A DNA stretch of 64,000 nt, from positions 85,001 to 149,000 of the forward strand of contig CAJNDS010002123.1 of NCBI GenBank assembly GCA_905221605.1, in the 5' to 3' direction. The DNA comes from Symbiodinium natans (lineage: Eukaryota; Sar; Dinophyceae; Suessiales; Symbiodiniaceae). Made by a program: the position numbers and the translations under genes. The notes below the pieces were generated by a model. That model was not told the DNA's origin. It saw only the letters and a program-made list of their open reading frames with translations, and searched no databases. This document shows, piece after piece, positions 52,317-61,431 of the stretch; position 1 is the stretch's first letter, and each line of letters begins with the position of its first letter.

Positions 52317-52660
52317 CCTAAACCCTAAACCCCAAACCCCAAACCCGAAACCCGAAACCCCAAACCCTAAACCCTAAACCCTAAACCCTAAACCCTAAAC
52401 CCTAAACCCTAAACCCTAAACCCTAAACCCTAAACCCTAAACCCTAAACCCTAAACCCTAAACCCTAAACCCTAAACCCTAACCCTAAACCCTAAACCCC
52501 ATAAGCCCTAAACCAAACGAATCCAGGTATGTCCTGGTGCTGCTCCAAGAGCTCCTTCATGACCTCGGGATCCTATCTTTCCTAAACCCTAAACCCTAAA
52601 CCCTAAACCCTAAACCCTAAACCCTAAACCCTAAACCCTAAACCCTAAACCCTAAACCCT
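52317..52660. repeat. Two CCCTAAA arrays
   Basis: 52317-52500 (about 25 units, with CCCGAAA/CCCCAAA at its start) and 52582-52660 (eleven units), same orientation, around one short exon-like island. Confidence 0.95.
52521..52577 (-). CDS. Internal exon between two arrays
   Basis: GATAG|GATCCC precedes DPEVMKELLEQHQDIPGF, and GTTTGGTTTAGGG follows as a possible donor. TTTAGGG-sense arrays lie on both sides. Confidence 0.45.
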
Positions 52661-52988
52661 GGCCTCTTGGGGGTTTGGAGTTTCGGGTCTGGGTTTAGGG
52701 TCTTTTGGGGTTTCGGGGTTTCGGGCTTAGGGTTTTCGAGGGGTTTTTGGGGCTTGTGGTAAACAGCTTGCCCTTCGTCAGAACTTCGTCACCACGGGCA
52801 AACGGCTTCTGACAAACCTAAACCCGACTGGGTGCTCCTCCTCTAACTGGGGCACAGGATGGATCAGAATAGATCTTGTGTCGATAAGGCATACCAAAAG
52901 GGTGTAAAGTCCCCTAGTTATGGGCCCGAAGTTGTCGAACATAGCCTCGTCCCTACAGTTTGCATCGTGTAGTTAGGCTAGAAGTCCC

Positions 52989-53220
52989 TTATCTATAAGT
53001 AGTAGCAAAGTTTTCAAAGAAAGTAGATGCCTCAACAGGTGCCGCATGGGTTGAAAGTTTAGGGTTTAGGGTTTTCAGAGCTTCGGTGCTTTGATGCCTC
53101 AGCTTTTCAGGAGAACTTTTTTGCAGCCACCAAATTTCGGAGGTTGGGGCTGTGTCCGGTTCTCCCTCAACCTCGAGGGGTCTAGAAGGGATTTTCAAAC
53201 CCACAAAAGAAAGGAAAAGG
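52989..53220 (-). CDS. Unknown C-terminal frame containing telomeric codons
   Basis: The frame reads VGLKIPSRPLEVEGEPDTAP then TSEIWWLQKSSPEKLRHQST, continues TLNPKL (AAACCCTAAACCC sequence read as codons) and ends ASTFFENFATTYR and TAG. If real, two telomeric units are translated. Confidence 0.4.
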
Positions 53221-53884
53221 GGGGGGGGGGTTGGGGTTGAGGGTTTAGGGGTGCGAGTGGGCATCCCAGTATTCTGTGATTTGATCACTGCAGCCAACAC
53301 TAACATGGATCTTCTTTCTCACGCACGGTTTATTTCGGGCTTTGGCGTTCAGGGCTAAGGGTACAGATCAGTCCCATTTCCCCCGCTTTTGTGCCTTATT
53401 CTACACTCAACCACGAAAAGAGGCAAGCTGAAGAATGAACACCCGGCAAATTCTCAGCCTCCCTCCCGCACCTGCAACAACCAGCGCCGTGGTCTAAACT
53501 CTACACCCTACAGCCTATCCCCTAAACCCTAAACCCTGAACCCTAAACCCTAAACCCGAAACCCTAAACCCTAAACCCTAAACCCCAAACCGCAATGTCT
53601 AGCCGAAGCACGGCGCACCACAAGACCATGAAGAGCACGGTCATCAGGATGGTCTCCTATCCGGACCAGAACCCTAAACCCTAAACCCTAAACCCTAAAC
53701 CCTAAACCCTAAACCCACCTGGTCGTCCTGGACTATTAGGAACCCCCCCTCGAGTTCGAAGTAGAGTTCTAAGGGCCCTAAGTTGGACTCGAAGAACCAT
53801 GACTCATGTTATTGGCCTCTAAGACCGTTTCGGTACTGTTAACCCTAAAAAACCTAGAGCCGCTCAAAGAAACATTGGTATAGT

Positions 53885-53918
<34 letters not shown>

Positions 53919-54204
53919 GGGGCCCTACTAGTACCATGAGGGAGCTGCTTGTGCCCAAAGCTACTAAAAAGTGCTTTAGGGCTTCACTAACCCTAAGGGT
54001 CCATGTATCTTAATCTTCTAGAATTGAGTCCCACAGTCCCTAAATGGGAAGTACTTTAATTTGAGGCCCAAGTATTCCCTACTAAGATACATGGACCCTT
54101 AGGGTAAGTGGAACCATAGAAAGACATACAACATGAAGTTGTTTGGTACACCATGGCAGACAGCTCTTTTGTGACCACCTTGGAAAGCCCCTACTTCAAA
54201 CCCT
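53919..54204 (-). CDS. Two exon pieces around a GGGTCCATG element
   Basis: The piece 54204-54112 reads FEVGAFQGGHKRAVCHGVPN then NFMLYVFL; the piece 53981-53919 reads EALKHFLVALGTSSSLMVLV. A GT start (GTTCCACTTACC) and GGTTAG|T end remove the element in phase 2. The plus strand is also open on both sides, so strand is not certain. Confidence 0.35.
53991..54105. mobile_element. GGGTCCATG element copy
   Basis: CCCTAAGGGTCCATGTATC to AAGATACATGGACCCTTAGG, with compensating changes (GTATC/GATAC) in the two arms, which supports selection for or recent copying of the hairpin. Confidence 0.8.
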
Positions 54205-54207
54205 AAA

Positions 54208-54313
54208 CTACTATTTGCTTCAGAACCCACGAAGAAAAGATGATAACCCCTAACAGTACTCTTGTAAAGAAGAACATTCCGTGTTTTTGGGGAGGGTCTT
54301 AAGCAAATGGTAC
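54208..54313. mobile_element. Introner-like family E copy
   Basis: CTACTATTTGCTTCAGAACC and GGTCTTAAGCAAATGGTA. It lies one exon-length from a GGGTCCATG element at 53991-54105. Confidence 0.75.
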
Positions 54314-54481
54314 TACACCGTAAGTCTGTTTCTAACCAGACCCAACTCCACCCCTCCTCCTATTCCCCGTCCCCTCCCCCAATTGTAGTCCTCTTTTGTG
54401 TGGGAGCAAGGATTTAAAATCTCAGCCGACCTTTAAGACCCCCCCCCCCCCCCGCCCCCGTCTGCATGTCACCTAGACCTA

Positions 54482-54593
54482 ACCATAAGGGTCCATGTGC
54501 CTTAATAGGGAGTACTTGCTCCTTAAAGTACTTCTTATATAGGGACTTTGGGCCCCAAGTATATAATAATGAGGGACATGGACCCTTAGGGTA
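54482..54593. mobile_element. GGGTCCATG element copy
   Basis: ATAAGGGTCCATGTGCC to GAGGGACATGGACCCTTAGG, flanked on the right by a minus-strand exon ending AAG|GTTGTT. Confidence 0.8.
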
Positions 54594-54703
54594 ACAACCT
54601 TGGCTTTACACAAGCTCAGAGAATGCTCCGTCTGGACCACCATCTGAGACTTGTAAGGGCGGAGGCAGACGAGCATGGTGACATTCCTCAGCTGAGCTAC
54701 GGT
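54593..54703 (-). CDS. Exon ending at a GGGTCCATG element
   Basis: The frame reads TVAQLRNVTMLVCLRPYKSQ then MVVQTEHSLSLCKAK, and AAG|GTTGTTACCC starts the element copy at 54482-54593. Upstream is a duplicated CAATGATGGCT. Confidence 0.45.
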
Positions 54704-54739
54704 CTCTCAATGATGGCTCAATGATGGCTCCGTAGTGGA

Positions 54740-55147
54740 TTAGGAAGCCCACAATAAGAGTGATCTCAATTTAAAGAACGGCCCATGCACGCTGTGCTTT
54801 TTTAGGACACGCATTTCTGGGATAGACTCTTCCACCGGTTTATGTCCATAAGCGCTGATACTTGCACGGGTGGGTCTTGCCCTGAATGATATCGCGGTGC
54901 TACGTTCAGAACCCGGAGCCCTACAAGGAGGGCCCCCTTTCTATACTAGCTGTGGTTAAGGGACCTATAACCTAAGTTAGGAGCCTTGGAACCCAATTTA
55001 GGGTGCTTATAACTCTACTTGCAACTAGCCCCCTCCTTGTAAGCCTTATAAGCCCTATCCCTGAGTTCTGTGCTCCCAGTCTCACAAGAAGACTACGGAT
55101 CCTGAAAGTACCTAAGACGGGCACCCGTGGAAATCTGACGAGTCTTC
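54740..55147 (-). CDS. Unknown basic protein, two exons around a family H element
   Basis: Exon about 55147-55036 reads RFPRVPVLGTFRIRSLLVRL. Exon 54920-54740 reads APGSERSTAISFRARPTRAS, continues through HKPVEESIPEMRVLKKHS and ends at TAA. The 115-nt intron 54921-55035 is a family H hairpin element with GA start (GAGGGGG) and TTGTAG|G end; joining in phase 2 makes an Arg codon. Another frame of the upstream piece runs to TAG. The upstream boundary lies beside a telomeric insert with a 16-base flanking duplication (55137-55196). No family is recognised. Confidence 0.5.
54921..55035 (-). mobile_element. Introner family H, phase-correct intron
   Basis: Inverted ends CTACAAGGAGGGCCCCC and the complement of GCCCCCTCCTTGTAAG; the core has repeated TATAACC/GGTTATA-type motifs. 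GA donor, TTGTAG|G acceptor in the gene at 54740-55147. Confidence 0.75.
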
Positions 55148-55198
55148 ATCCACTGGGATTAGGGTTTAGAGTTTAGGGTTGATGAGTCTTCATCCAAG

Positions 55199-55400
55199 TC
55201 AACCTCCAAGGCAAGCCTTTTTTTGGATACATGCACTCGGACCCAAAAGGGTCAAGATTCTGACGGGATGATTCTGATGCTCCTTCCGGCTCCTCAAGGT
55301 AATGTCAGGGGTTCGCTCTAGACGAGACGGGTGGAACATGTGCCCAAGAAAGTCAATGCCGAGGCAGCACTGAGAAGAGTAGGGCTGCTTGTCCAGCCTA
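55199..55400 (-). CDS. Unknown frame, possibly upstream of the 54740-55147 exons
   Basis: The frame reads LDKQPYSSQCCLGIDFLGHM then FHPSRLERTPDITL. Further on, a second frame (EPEGASESSRQNLDPFGSEC) becomes equally good, so a frameshift or intron near 55300 is possible. It stops just right of a telomeric insert with flanking duplication. Confidence 0.4.
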
Positions 55401-55424
55401 AACCCCAAACGCGAAACCCGAAAC

Positions 55425-55980
55425 CCTAAACCCTAAACCCTAACCCTAAACCCTAAACCCTAAACCCTAAACCCTAAACCCTAAACCCTAAACCCTAAAC
55501 CTTAGGGTTTAGGCTCAAACCTTCTGATTCTAGCCAACTGCCCCCCCTTGCGCACAGGCGTCAGAGCGAAGATCAGCATCTGGCATCCGGCCCCGATCAC
55601 CACCTGAATTTGTTTTTAGACCGGTATTGGGCTTGAGGCTTTGAGGTTTCTCGCGTCCTAAACCCTAAACCCTAAACCCTAAGGGTTTAGGGTTTAGGGT
55701 TTAGGGTTTAGGGTTTAGGGATTAGGTTTAGGGTTTAGGGCTTAGGGCTTAGGGCTTAGGGCTTAGGGCTTAGGGCTTAGGGCTTAGGGTTTAGGGTTCA
55801 GGTTTAGGGTTTAGGGTTTAGGGTTTAGGTTTTAGAGTTTAGGCTTTAGGGTTTAGGGTTTAGGGTTTAGAGTTTAGGGTTTAGAGGTTTACGGTTTAGG
55901 GTTTAGGGCTTGGGTCTAGGGTTTGGGGGGGGGGGGGGGGGGGGGGCGGGGGTTTAGGGTTTAGGGTTTAAGATTTAGGG
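55425..55980. repeat. Mixed telomeric block
   Basis: CCCTAAA 55425-55502; CCCTAAA turning into TTTAGGG head-to-head at 55659-55725; seven identical CTTAGGG units 55735-55790; then TTTAGGG variants and a G22 run at 55925-55946. Confidence 0.9.
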
Positions 55981-55992
55981 CTTAGGGCTTAG

Positions 55993-56173
55993 GGGTGTCC
56001 AAGGGGGAATTGGTGACCCCAGAAAAGCTCAAGTTTCTATGGGTGCATAGGTTTGTATAAGGGATTAGGAACCCCAGAAATCTCAAAACATGTTCCAAAT
56101 CCCCCCTAGGTTCAAGGCACAAGGGGCTGTGGGGGTTCAAGTTCTGGTCTGCACCCATAGCTGGGAACAGCAA
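55993..56173 (-). CDS. Unknown frame
   Basis: The frame reads GADQNLNPHSPLCLEPRGDL then EHVLRFLGFLIPYTNLCTHR and NLSFSGVTNSPLDTP, then passes into telomere-like sequence. Confidence 0.4.
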
Positions 56174-56212
56174 ATGGGTTTAGGCTTCGGGTTTAGGGTT
56201 TAGGGATTAGGG

Positions 56213-56512
56213 TTGGAAAATGAGGTCTTGGGGTGGTATACGCTACTCTCATGTCAAACCCTGAACCCATCACCAAACTCCAAACCCGACATCTCGCGGA
56301 ACCCCTGTGCCTTGAACAGGGGCAAAGAAAATCCAAGACTTCGACGTATGTACTCTTTCATCAGAATGGTCGAGAAACCGAAGGCTCCTTATACGGTATG
56401 CCCTTTGAAGGCATATTGCTCTCAAGTCAACGCCAGTAGCCCCAAAAAAACCCTACTCACAGTTACTCACAAAGGGCCCATTGAAGGAGAACGGGTACTT
56501 GGTGTTTTCTAG
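56213..56512 (+). CDS. Unknown 99-residue frame
   Basis: The frame includes NRGKENPRLRRMYSFIRMVE then KPKAPYTVCPLKAYCSQVNA and TLLTVTHKGPIEGERVLGVF, ending at TAG. A second plus frame (LQTRHLAEPLCLEQGQRKSK) overlaps it. No family is recognised. Confidence 0.4.
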   Translation: MENEVLGWYTLLSCQTLNPSPNSKPDISRNPCALNRGKENPRLRRMYSFIRMVEKPKAPYTVCPLKAYCSQVNASSPKKTLLTVTHKGPIEGERVLGVF

Positions 56513-56793
56513 TGTATTCGGGTATACAAAGGGGGAGACTAGGAGACAAGCGGTATTCAACTATGCCCCTCTGCTACAACCCTATACCCTAAACCCTCGA
56601 GAAACATTCTCCGCCGAGCAGCGAGATTGTTGCTGGTGAGCTTGATGGCAGCATTCGAGAGAAGATTCCTGCAGAAACAATGCCCTAAACCCTAAACACG
56701 AAACCCAAACCCTAAACCCTACAGTGGACTTCTGGGTGCCGACACAGGAGAGTTTGCGCGTTCGGGATCATAACCCTAAGCCATGACCCTAAC

Positions 56794-56870
56794 CCCTAAG
56801 GGTCCATGTACTTGGGGCCCTAAGTAGGAGGTACTCTAAGGGACAGGTATAGGTACATGGACCCTTAGGG
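56794..56870. mobile_element. Short GGGTCCATG element
   Basis: Only about 77 bases: CTAAGGGTCCATGTAC to AGGTACATGGACCCTTAG with part of the inner arms deleted. Confidence 0.75.
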
Positions 56871-57109
56871 AACCAACCCTGAATCCTAAGGCCGTATAGG
56901 TGCCACTCTACAGCTTTCAGAGGGTTTAGGGTTTAGGGTTTAGGGTTTAGGGTTTAGGGTTTAGGGTTTAGGGTTTAGGGTTTAAGGTGGATACGTTCAT
57001 GTGCGCTTGGATGCTTTCTTTCTGAGCCAAGCACTTGAAAGCGGGTAGATCTACACTGCAAGTAATGCACATGGCCCATGTCCAGGGTTCCGATATCCAT
57101 GTGTTATAC

Positions 57110-57305
57110 ACGCACATTAACAATATGCATATATGCGTACATAAGAATAGAAGATCTATTTTGGTACATATGTATATATATATATATATAATGTATGTAA
57201 CTATATACATATGTATATATGTATATACATGTATGTAACTGTATATTTGTAGACAAGTATATATAGATATAGATAGATAGTATGCACATACACACACACA
57301 CACAT
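57110..57305. repeat. AT- and CA-rich microsatellite block
   Basis: (TA)n, ATGTATAT-type and (CA)n tracts. Similar but shorter AT blocks lie at 5059-5110, 15277-15345, 18265-18360, 20935-21010, 38765-38795, 44628-44652, 45655-45735 and 47785-47890. Confidence 0.85.
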
Positions 57306-57333
57306 AAACGTGTGCATGCGTGGGTAACTCTGC

Positions 57334-57478
57334 AAGGAGGGGCCCCGCCTCTGGAAACAAAGTAGAGTCATAAGGACCCTAAATTGGGTTATAAGGACCC
57401 TAAACCCTAAACCTAACTTAGGCTATAAATCCCTTAACTACAGTTACTATAGCAAGAGGGGGGGGGCCCTCCTTGTAG
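57334..57478. mobile_element. Introner family H copy
   Basis: GCAAGGAGGGGCCCC and GGGCCCTCCTTGTAG ends, with CATAAGGACCCTAAATTGGG inside. Exon-like sequence follows on the right. Related pieces lie at 44698-44770 and 12190-12330. Confidence 0.75.
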
Positions 57479-57583
57479 GCGGATCTAAAAGACGCTGGGC
57501 CGGGAGGGTGTCCTGAGAAGGGTGTTCACCAAGAAGATCCAGCCATACCTTGGGAAACGACTTGGGCTTCAGGGATTCCTTTG
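57479..57583. CDS. Exon next to a family H element, strand unresolved
   Basis: Plus: TTGTAG|GCG then ADLKDAGPGGCPEKGVHQED and PAIPWETTWASGIPL with TTG|GTTTAGGG. Minus: ESLKPKSFPKVWLDLLGEHP then SQDTLPAQRLLDPPT, ending ACAAG|GAGGG, the same junction as in the 54740-55147 gene. Both fit. Confidence 0.4.
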
Positions 57584-58526
57584 GTTTAGGGTTTAGGGTT
57601 TAGGGTTTAGGGTTTAGGGTTTAGGGTTTAGGGTTTAGGGTTTAGGGTTTAGGGTTTAGGGTTTAGGGTTTAGGGTTTCAGGTTTACGAACCTTTCCCTC
57701 AACGCCGCGGGGAAGCGGCACCCAACGCCCTAGAGGGCATGCAGCAGAGCAACATCAGTCTCACTCGGCAAGTGGAATTGCGGGGATGTGCCCAGCCCAA
57801 CATCTGCTTCAACCTCGAACCCCTAAACCCCTGCACCCCTAAACCCCCAAAACCCTAAACCCCCAAACCCCTGAACCCTAAACCCTAAACTCTAAACCCT
57901 AAACCCCTAAACCCCCTGAAGCGTTTAGAGTTTAGGATTTAGGGTTTTTAGGGTGTTAGGGTTTTGGAGGTGGACGCCATGGGGCGTAAGCAGATTCCCA
58001 TCCGCCTTGGTCGGCCAAGTCTTCTTCAGCAAAAACCTCGGCGTTTGTCCAGGGGGTTTAGGGTTTAGGTTTAGGGTTTAGGGGTAAGGTCTAGGGTTTA
58101 GGGTGACCAGGCCCACCCTCCTTAAGCCCCAAAAAACACCAAACCCTTGGGCACCAAATGCAAAAAAGCAACGCCAACGGGAACTTGAGCAAAGCAGGCG
58201 CCTTTTGTACAAATGACCCATGAGTCTTTGAGCATAGTAAGTGTGTATCGCGCAAAATGGCATGCTCGATAGCAGACTGAATCCTAGCCCGATGTTTGCT
58301 GGACCTTAGATCCCAAGGCACAAGCGCCTAATCCCCAGGCTTCGGGTATAGAACTCTTCGAGGGGTTGAGGGCTGAGGGGGTTCAGGGTTTAGGGTTTAG
58401 GGCTTAGGGCTTTGCAAAGGATTTGGTGTCTGTGGGTTGAACAACCCTCGAAGCCAAAACCCCAGAACCCTAAGTCCCTGAACCCTACACAAACCCTAAT
58501 TGCCTGCTGTGAACTCCTAAGCCCTA

Positions 58527-58635
58527 CCCTAAGGGTCCACGCACCTTATTATGTACTTGGGCCCCAAAGTCCCTACATATAGGAAGTACTTTAAGGCCCA
58601 AGTATTCCCTATTTAGGTACATGGACCCGTAGGGC
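58527..58635. mobile_element. GGGTCCATG element copy
   Basis: CCTAAGGGTCCACGCACC to AGGTACATGGACCCGTAGG, inner arms TACTTGGGCCCCAAAGTCCC and AAGTACTTTAAGGCCCAAGT. Confidence 0.8.
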
Positions 58636-58645
58636 TAAAAACTAA

Positions 58646-58722
58646 ATAACCTAAGCCCTAAGCCCTAAGCCCTAAGCCCTAAGCCCTAAGCCCTGAGCCC
58701 TAAGCCCTAAGCCCTATGCCCT
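58646..58722. repeat. CCCTAAG variant array
   Basis: Ten units of CCCTAAG, a variant also homogenised at 16613-16665 and 63790-63880. Confidence 0.9.
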
Positions 58723-58967
58723 AAACCCCCCACACCTCCCCCCCCAGGCTTTGGTCGGAGGGCTTCTTCTTGGCCTTCGTGATGGCGAGGCGCTGCTGCA
58801 GGCCTTGGAAAGAAAGGAAAGAAGGTTTAGGGGATTCTCGGGCGTGGGGTTTAGGGTTCAGGGTTTAGGGTTTAGGTTTAGGGTTTAGGGTTTAGGGTTT
58901 AGGCTGTAGAGGTCAGGGTTTAGTTTACAGGGCTTATTAGTAAGGATTTAGGGCTTGGAAGGCTTAG

Positions 58968-59300
58968 GGACCACAGGGTCTGGTGCGGTTAATGCCATGG
59001 GACAAACGGCAAGTGGGGTAGCGAGCAAGGGAGTGCAAACTTCAACCAGCGGTAACATAGGTAGCATACTGGGGATGCTCCCGGGAAGAGTCAGATCTCT
59101 AAGGGTCCATGTGCCTTGTTCCCATTACACTTGGGCCCCAACGTCCCTACATAGGAAGTACTTGAAGGCTCAGTTAAGGATTTCCTATTTAGGTACATGG
59201 ACCCTTAGGGGACGCGATGCACCGCAGGCTCTTTGCAAGCGAGGGCTTGTGGTTGACCCCGACTGCCTGTGACGTACCCTCCTCGGGCTATAGTGTTTAG
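58968..59300 (+). CDS. Unknown protein, two exons around a GGGTCCATG hairpin element
   Basis: Exon 58968-59093 encodes a Gly/Ser/Thr/Ala-rich stretch (AVNAMGQTASGVASKGVQTS, then ILGMLPGRV). Exon 59209-59300 encodes DAMHRRLFASEGLWLTP and ends at TAG. The intron 59094-59208 (115 nt) is a copy of the GGGTCCATGTACC element; it starts GA (GATCTCTAAGG), ends CTTAG|GG, and splicing in phase 1 makes one Arg codon. Exon 1 follows GGCTTAG|GG from a telomere-like stretch. No family is recognised. Reading through the element also stays open but translates the hairpin, which is unlikely. Confidence 0.55.
59094..59208 (+). mobile_element. GGGTCCATG element acting as an intron
   Basis: CTAAGGGTCCATGTGCC to AGGTACATGGACCCTTAG; intron of the gene at 58968-59300, with GA donor outside the hairpin arm and TTAG|G from the arm itself. 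Confidence 0.8.
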
Positions 59301-59492
59301 GAACCCTAAACCCTAAACCCTAAACCCTAGACCCTAGACCCTAAACCCTAAACCCTAAAACCATCAACAGCTTGGGTCTCAAGGCTTGCGGTTTTGGACT
59401 CAACAGCCCTTCCGAACGTACTTGCCCAGTTACGTAGGAAACCAAAAAAACATAGGGCTCAACTTCTACACCGAAAAGGTTGCAGCTTCGGG

Positions 59493-59875
59493 TTTAGGGT
59501 TTAGGGTTTAGGGTTTAGGGTTTAGGGTTTAGGGTTTAGGGTTTAGGGTTTAGGGGTTAGGGTTTAGTGTTTAGAGTGTAGGGAGTTAACCCTATGAGCC
59601 AAGGCTTGCAGAGACTGAGGCCCCCGGGCCATCTTGACCCAACTCGCTCTCCTGGGTCTTCCTTGGCTTCCCGAAGTCGGCTGAGACCCTCGGGTTTAGG
59701 GTTTAGGGTTTAGGGTTTAGGGTTTAGGGATGGGGTTTGGGGTTTACTGAGTCTAGGATCCCTGCTAGTGACCTGGCTTTAGGAAAGGGCTTCGGGTTTA
59801 GGTTTAGGGTTTAGGGTTTAGGGTTTAGGGCTTAGGGCTTAGGGCTTAGTGCTTAGGGTTTAGGGTTCCTAAACT
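59493..59875. repeat. TTTAGGG arrays
   Basis: Nine units at 59493-59555, six at 59695-59730 and a mixed TTTAGGG/CTTAGGG block at 59797-59870. Confidence 0.9.
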
Positions 59876-59996
59876 AGGGACCCAGGATTCCCCAAAGTAA
59901 GACTGCAAACTGCCCCACGAAACTCTGAAGTCTTGAAAGCCATAGGCCTGAAGCGAGGGTTTAGGGTTGAGGGCTTGGGGTTTAGGGGTTTAGGGT

Positions 59997-60188
59997 TTAG
60001 GGTTTAGGGGTTCTACACCCAAGACGCAAACCCGCAAGGTGCAGACCCCTTGATTCACAGGCATACCGGCTGTTGTAGACTTCAGGAATGTAAGCCCGTG
60101 AGCCCTGCACCTTGTAGCACTTGTCATCCCCAGTGCGAACGTGATGAAGTTTAAGTCTGAAGGTGTTGGGTTGAAGCTTCACTTTCAT
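59997..60188 (-). CDS. First exon of an unknown protein
   Basis: ATG at 60186-60188 opens a frame reading MKVKLQPNTFRLKLHHVRTG then DDKCYKVQGSRAYIPEVYNS and RYACESRGLHLAGLRL. A GT donor at about 60014 (CTTGG|GTGTAG) would end the exon before the telomeric array at 59990-60008. It is one of the most protein-like single frames in the window. No family is recognised. Confidence 0.5.
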   Translation of the reverse strand: MKVKLQPNTFRLKLHHVRTGDDKCYKVQGSRAYIPEVYNSRYACESRGLHLAGLRLGCRTPKP

Positions 60189-60342
60189 GTTACAGAGTAT
60201 CCCTAAACCCTAAACCCTAAACTCCTAAACCCCTAAACCCCTAAACCCCTAAGCCCCTAAACCCCTAAACCCCTAAACCCGTAAACCCCGAAATCGCCAA
60301 ACCCGAAGCCCTAAGCAGCCGAACCTCGCAGGCAATGCTGTC

Positions 60343-60545
60343 CTTGGAGGTTCAGGGTACTTATCACCCAAATTATAGCTGTACTTATAAGCCCCGTAAG
60401 TCCCTTGAGGTTGTAAGTAGACTTATAACTGTGGTTTTTGCCCCAAACCCTAAACCCTTAACCCTTAACGCTAAACCCTAAACCCTAAACCCTAAACCCT
60501 AAACCCTAAACCCGAGGAGTCATAAGGATCCCATGAACCTCCAAG
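60343..60545. mobile_element. Introner-like family F copy with telomeric insert
   Basis: Ends CTTGGAGGTTCAGGG and CCCATGAACCTCCAAG; internal TATAAGCCCCGTAAGTCCC. A CCCTAAA tract sits near the right end (60435-60512). Confidence 0.7.
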
Positions 60546-60880
60546 TCGAGTGTCTCCTCTTGTCCGCGGCCATCCGCGCGTCCGCCGAGCATGTCCCTTG
60601 CCTTGATGAGCTATTCTTGGAGTCTAGGGTTCAGGGTTTTGGGCTTGTAGGGTGTAGGGTTTTGTAGGGTTTGTAGGGTTTAGGGTTTAGGGTTTAGGGT
60701 TTGTAGGGTGTAGGTGTAGGGTTTAGGGTTTAGGGTTTAGTTTTTTTGGGGTTTAGGGTTTAGGGACTAAGGTCTGGGGTTCAGGGTTTAGGCTTCGGCG
60801 TGGAAATAAACAGGTAACATGCTTGCGTCGCCAAAACAATCTGGGATGCTCACTTGTTCACACCGCCGACAAGACTTTAA

Positions 60881-61431
60881 CGCAACCATCACAAAACGAC
60901 TGCTTTGAGTGTAGTCATGATGCAGTCGACTAAGTATAGTAACCCTGGCTGCAGCGGAGATATCTGTAACTTTACAGTGTGGGCTACAAGTCCTTCAGTA
61001 TTTCCTCTGACAGTATTGCTGCGACTGTGCCACACGAAAGGTTGCCCGAAACAAAAACAGGTTCAGTGTTCACATCACGCACAGAGGGGCAAATATAGGA
61101 TGACACCTAGCCCATCTAGTGTGCCCTGTGCCCTGGATTCCCTCATAAAAAGGACCCAAGAAGGCACTCCTAATGTCGGACCCCCCCCCCCCCCCCCCAG
61201 GTTTTGTTCAACCTGAGCCCGCAAACCGGACACTCCTCGAGTCCAAGTCGCTCGCGTGAGCGCCTCACGCTCCTCGAGTTTTTGTGCCGAGACGTCGAAG
61301 GCGCGTACCGCACAGACATTCCTGTGAAGGCGGTTGTCCATATTCGAGAGCTTTCAAACCATGAGAGACGTGAAGCTTCAGGATTTTTTACGCAACGAAA
61401 CCCTCCTGGCCCCCACGCACCTCGGTCCTAA
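60881..61431 (+). CDS. Unknown protein interrupted by a poly-C tract
   Basis: An open frame from 60881 (first ATG 60917) runs through GCSGDICNFTVWATSPSVF and CHTKGCPKQKQVQCSHH to AAT at 61172-61174. Then come GTCGGA and 18 C, and CAG. A second frame starting at 61201 (VLFNLSPQTGHSSSPSRSR, then LLEFLCRDVEGAYRTDIP) runs to TAA at about 61431. The two can be joined by splicing a 26-nt GT-CAG|G segment in phase 0, or by a one-base change in the C run that would make them continuous through polyproline. As written the first frame ends in a stop shortly after the C run. No family is recognised. Confidence 0.5.

Larger units (their letters stand above)
56922..57676. repeat. TTTAGGG arrays (56922-56985, 57583-57676)
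   Basis: Nine and thirteen perfect units in the same orientation on either side of a microsatellite and a family H element. Confidence 0.9.
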
